NCBI GenBank assembly: GCA_050733695.1
Contig: JBOHTO010000044.1
Span: forward strand, 1 to 15,836
Source: JBOHTO01 sp050733695
Lineage (GTDB): Bacteria; Gemmatimonadota; Gemmatimonadetes; Gemmatimonadales; Gemmatimonadaceae
DNA length: 15,836 nucleotides
Direction: 5' to 3'
Under the pieces are notes generated by a model. That model searched no databases. It saw only the letters and a list, made by a program, of their open reading frames with translations, and had not been told where the DNA came from. Made by a program: the position numbers and the translations under genes. Position 1 is the stretch's first letter. Every line of letters begins with the position of its first letter. Of this stretch, positions 13,027 to 15,836 are shown piece by piece.

Positions 13027-15104
13027 CCGACGCTCGTGATCCGGTGCGTCAGGTCGCTGAGATAGAGCGCGACGCTCCTCAACTCATGGGTCGCGCCCTC
13101 CAGCTCACGCAGGGCAACGGCCTGATCCTTGGCGGATGCCGTCACGTTCTCCACGCCTTCCCGGTTGCGTCCGGATATCTCGGCGATTCTCGCCACGCGC
13201 TCGCGCAGGCGCGCGAACTCCTGCTCCTGCCCATGCGATGTGACCGCGATCCGCTGCGAGCTTGCGGCCGTCGAGGCGGTCGACTCGACGATCTGATCCA
13301 GGGCCTCGAGCGCTGCCGAGGACAGCGTCTCCACGTCGCTCACCAGCGCCTGGCCGCGGTCCATCTGCAGGAGAATCCTGCGCATCTGCTCCTCGAATCC
13401 GAGCACGATGTCGCCGGCCTCATCCGATGCGCTCGCGCTCTGCTCGGCGAGCTTCCGCACCTCGTCGGCGACAACGGCGAAGCCTGTTCCATGCTCGCCA
13501 GCGCGAGCCGCCTCGATTGCCGCGTTCAGGGCGAGCAGATTCGTCTGGTCGGCGAGCTCGCGAATGACTCCGATGAACTCGTCGATGCGGCGCGTCGTGT
13601 GCGAGAGGTCGTCGATCTGGGTCGCGCTCTCTCGCACGAACCCCTTGGCCCCGACAAGGCGCTCGATGGCCGTTCCAATGGTCGTTCGGTGCTCCGTGGC
13701 CAGGCGCGTGGCGCGCCGGCTTGCTTCGGCCGCATCACTGCCGTGACGGGCAACTCCAGCGGTCGCTTCGTGCAGAGAATGCGTGGCCTCGAGACTCCGC
13801 CCCACCTGATCACTCTCCTCGACAATCCCGCGCGAGATGTCGGCGATGTTGCGAGCCACCGCTTCCCCCCCTCCGCGCAGCGCGCGCGCCGACTGATTCA
13901 GCGTCTCGAGCTGCCGGCTCACGCGCGACACGGCCTCGAGCAGTGGTTGCCTGAGGTCGTGGATGTGCAGCGTCGTGGCAAGCTGGTTGGCGAAGCGCCG
14001 AATGAGCTCCGTTTCCTTGACGGCATAGGTGCCGCGCTTGTGGTGCTCGAGCTCGAGCAGACCAACGTTCCGGTCGCCGAACCGCAGCGGTATCACGACC
14101 ATGCTCAGCGGTCCGGATTCGACCTGGTCAACGCGCGGGTCGCGCCGCGAATCCGACACGATGATTGGCTGGCCGCCCTCGAGCGCCAGGCGGCGAACCC
14201 GTTCCCCGTCCGTTCCGGGGTGCCGCGGTTCCGCGAGCAGGCCCTCGCCGGCGCGGTACACCAGCCGCAGCCCCGTGTTCTGCAATCGCCAGATGCGGAG
14301 GTCGGTCCAGTCCACGAGACGGTGGGCCAGCCGTTCGATTCGCGTGAATGCCTCCGCCAGATTCACGTCGGACGTGACCACCTGCTCCATCGCGTGGATC
14401 TTGTTCAGCTCCTCGGCGGTGATCGATTCTTCCAGGATGCGTTTGATCAGAAGTCCTGCAAACACCATTACCAGCGTTACGAAGAACCAGCCGAGGGGAC
14501 GGAGCGTCAGGATTGTCGTAACGAGGACGCCGACGGCCACAGTGCTCGCACCGACGGCTATGACCTCGTACCGCAGGATCAGCGACTTTTCTTCGGGAAG
14601 CAGCTTGTCACGGAAGAAGAGCGTGAAATAGAGCATCGCGCGGCTCAGCACGAAGTAGCTCAGGAAGAAGAGCGCTACGGGGAAGATGGCCTCCCCGGTC
14701 ATCTCTCCGCCGTAGCTCGCCCCTGTGAGGGCTACCGACCATGCGAAGATCCCGTACGCCGAAAGCAACGCGATCACTTCGCGCCCCGCATTCACCCACG
14801 AAGCCTGGCCGGACTTCCGCAGCAGGATCCAGTCGGTGAGAAAGACGCCGGAGAAGATCGCCAGAGCCGTGGCGGGCGCGCCGACCACGAGCGACCCACC
14901 GAGCGCGACCATGCTCAGCAGGCTCAGTGCGGAGTATTTTGTGAGAGAGATCTGATACGTGCGAAGCACGACCGTCATCAGGAAGCTCGCACCCAGCCCG
15001 ACGGTCTGGGAAACCCAGTCATCGCTGATGATGAGTGCGGCAAAGAGCGCCAGCGTTCCGGCAACGGCTACGCCGCGCGCGTACAGGGCGAGGAACGTCT
15101 TCAC
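13023..15104 (-). CDS. Membrane-embedded GAF / methyl-accepting chemotaxis-type signal transducer
   Basis: 693 residues. The N-terminal 225 residues hold about six to eight hydrophobic segments (near 11-27, 33-48, 58-73, 76-95, 108-128, 138-162, 180-201, 204-221) with no large periplasmic sensor domain. A linker helix (222-245) leads to a GAF-like domain (about 246-382: FTRIERLAHRL, then VVIPLRFGDRNVGLLELE). The C-terminal part (about 390-693) is a coiled-coil MCP signalling domain with the conserved hairpin tip NLLALNAAIEAARAGE at 522-537 and GFAVVADEVRKLAEQS at 541-556, the site that binds CheA and CheW in known receptors. No HAMP domain is recognisable. The start is GTG at 15104, overlapping the trpA stop (GTGA); the frame is open to 15464 but the extra residues are antisense-like inside trpA. 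The ligand is unknown. No che genes are in the window. Confidence 0.88.
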   Translation of the reverse strand: MKTFLALYARGVAVAGTLALFAALIISDDWVSQTVGLGASFLMTVVLRTYQISLTKYSALSLLSMVALGGSLVVGAPATALAIFSGVFLTDWILLRKSGQASWVNAGREVIALLSAYGIFAWSVALTGASYGGEMTGEAIFPVALFFLSYFVLSRAMLYFTLFFRDKLLPEEKSLILRYEVIAVGASTVAVGVLVTTILTLRPLGWFFVTLVMVFAGLLIKRILEESITAEELNKIHAMEQVVTSDVNLAEAFTRIERLAHRLVDWTDLRIWRLQNTGLRLVYRAGEGLLAEPRHPGTDGERVRRLALEGGQPIIVSDSRRDPRVDQVESGPLSMVVIPLRFGDRNVGLLELEHHKRGTYAVKETELIRRFANQLATTLHIHDLRQPLLEAVSRVSRQLETLNQSARALRGGGEAVARNIADISRGIVEESDQVGRSLEATHSLHEATAGVARHGSDAAEASRRATRLATEHRTTIGTAIERLVGAKGFVRESATQIDDLSHTTRRIDEFIGVIRELADQTNLLALNAAIEAARAGEHGTGFAVVADEVRKLAEQSASASDEAGDIVLGFEEQMRRILLQMDRGQALVSDVETLSSAALEALDQIVESTASTAASSQRIAVTSHGQEQEFARLRERVARIAEISGRNREGVENVTASAKDQAVALRELEGATHELRSVALYLSDLTHRITSVG

Positions 15105-15836
15105 GCCGCGTCGATCCCGGCGCGGAGTGAGCGGGCCAGCTCGAGCGCTTCGTCGATGCTCCGGCCGGCGGCGCGCACGATGGCGCTCCCCACGACGACG
15201 CCGTCGGCCATGCTCGCAACAGCCCGCGCCTGTCCGGGCTGCGATACGCCGAACCCGACGCAGATGGGAAGCCGCGTAACACTGCGGAGCCGGGCCACCG
15301 TGGCGGGAAGCTCGGGGGGAACGTCGCTGCGAGCACCGGTCACCCCGAGGCGGCTTATCAGGTAGACGAAGCCGCTGCCGTGGCGCGTGATCTCGGCCAT
15401 CCGCGCATCCGGTGTTGTCGGTGCCACCAGACGAATGAATGCGAGCGGGCCTGATCCGAGCCACGCCTCCCGTTCCGGGTCGGCACCGACGGGCAGGTCG
15501 GTGAGCAGAATTCCATGGACGCCGGCCTGCTCGGCGCGCTCCAGGGCGTCGCGTCCTGCGGCGAGCAGCGGATTGAAGTACGTGAAGAGAACCACCGGTA
15601 TCGACAGGCGGGCGCGGGATATGAGCTCCAGCGTTCGGTCGAACGTCATGCCGTGCTCGAGTGCCTGCTGCGAGCTGGCCTGGATGACCGGCCCGTCCGC
15701 CATCGGGTCCGAGAATGCGACTCCCATCTCCAGGACATCGGCGCCAGCGGCCTCGAGCCCCGTCACGAGGGCGAGTGAGCGCTCCGGATCGGGATGGCCG
15801 GCTGTCACGTACGGCACGAAGGCACGACGGCCGCGG
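15101..15836 (-). CDS. trpA: Tryptophan synthase alpha chain, N-terminus cut off by the window
   Basis: About 245 residues are visible; the frame stays open to the right edge, so the true start is outside. It cleaves indole-3-glycerol phosphate to indole and glyceraldehyde-3-phosphate and pairs with TrpB. The visible N-terminal part RRAFVPYVTAGHPDPERS is the family strand 1 region. The catalytic glutamate is in VLEMGVAFSDP and the second acidic residue in the same SDPMADGP segment. The phosphate-side loop SRLGVTGAR and the CVGFGVS segment are intact. The last codons end GIDAA and the TGA overlaps the GTG of the receptor-like gene. trpB would be expected upstream, outside the window. The GTG at 15817 is inside the conserved strand and is not a start. 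Confidence 0.95.
   Translation of the reverse strand, partial: RGRRAFVPYVTAGHPDPERSLALVTGLEAAGADVLEMGVAFSDPMADGPVIQASSQQALEHGMTFDRTLELISRARLSIPVVLFTYFNPLLAAGRDALERAEQAGVHGILLTDLPVGADPEREAWLGSGPLAFIRLVAPTTPDARMAEITRHGSGFVYLISRLGVTGARSDVPPELPATVARLRSVTRLPICVGFGVSQPGQARAVASMADGVVVGSAIVRAAGRSIDEALELARSLRAGIDAA

Noticed and set aside
12993..15365. A very long plus-strand open frame (790 codons) antisense to the receptor-like gene
   Set aside because: It mirrors the high-GC third positions of the minus-strand gene, has no recognisable domain, and the opposite strand encodes a clear MCP-type protein.
1..15836. CRISPR arrays, tRNA or rRNA genes, insertion sequences, prophage or defence genes
   Set aside because: No spaced repeats, cloverleaf-like segments, transposase motifs or inverted terminal repeats were recognised; the window is core housekeeping sequence.

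Overview
The window is a gene-dense piece of a GC-rich bacterial chromosome. I found no mobile element, CRISPR array, tRNA or rRNA. The best guess for the organism is a Gemmatimonadota-like bacterium or another GC-rich diderm. The reasons are the GC-rich codon use, a secreted protein whose signal peptide ends in GAQQ and looks like an outer-membrane barrel, the phoH - 7TM-HD phosphodiesterase - ybeY order, and a small LytR_C membrane protein next to a yqeK-type gene. The taxonomic call is an inference from style and is not proven.

Layout. Left block, minus strand, read from about 6559 down to 1: ptsN-like EIIA, a VanZ-like membrane protein, aspS, phoH, a PgpH-like c-di-AMP phosphodiesterase, ybeY, and the first 57 codons of meaB, which runs off the left edge. 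Every junction in this block is a 4-base stop/start overlap. Middle, plus strand, 6669-8644: a secreted beta-rich protein of unknown function overlapping rlmN by GTGA. Right block, minus strand, read from 12964 down to about 7925: folB, folK, panB, panC, a degenerate GlmU-like protein, a YqeK-like HD hydrolase, and a membrane-anchored LytR_C protein. The open frame of the LytR_C gene runs on antisense into rlmN. Far right, minus strand: trpA (5' end off the window) overlapping by GTGA a membrane-embedded GAF/methyl-accepting signalling protein.

How the genes relate. FolB and FolK act in folate synthesis, and PanB uses the folate cofactor 5,10-methylene-THF, so the folate and pantothenate genes form a metabolic unit. 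PhoH, YbeY, AspRS and RlmN concern RNA and translation. The PgpH-like protein and the YqeK-like protein are two HD-fold hydrolases expected to act on signalling nucleotides (c-di-AMP and Ap4A). The gaps are only 109 bases (6560-6668, divergent promoter region), 58 bases (12965-13022, promoter plus an 11-bp tandem repeat) and 10 bases (folB-folK). No stretch above 300 bases lacks a gene.

The most notable points are: a LytR_C gene with no stop codon where its domain ends, reading about 720 bases antisense into rlmN; a GlmU-like protein that has lost the nucleotide-binding signature; a chemoreceptor-type protein with a multi-pass membrane input and no HAMP, coupled to trpA; and two promoter-like elements of the same geometry whose predicted start points fall at start codons (possible leaderless mRNAs), one with a perfect 14-bp palindrome in its spacer.
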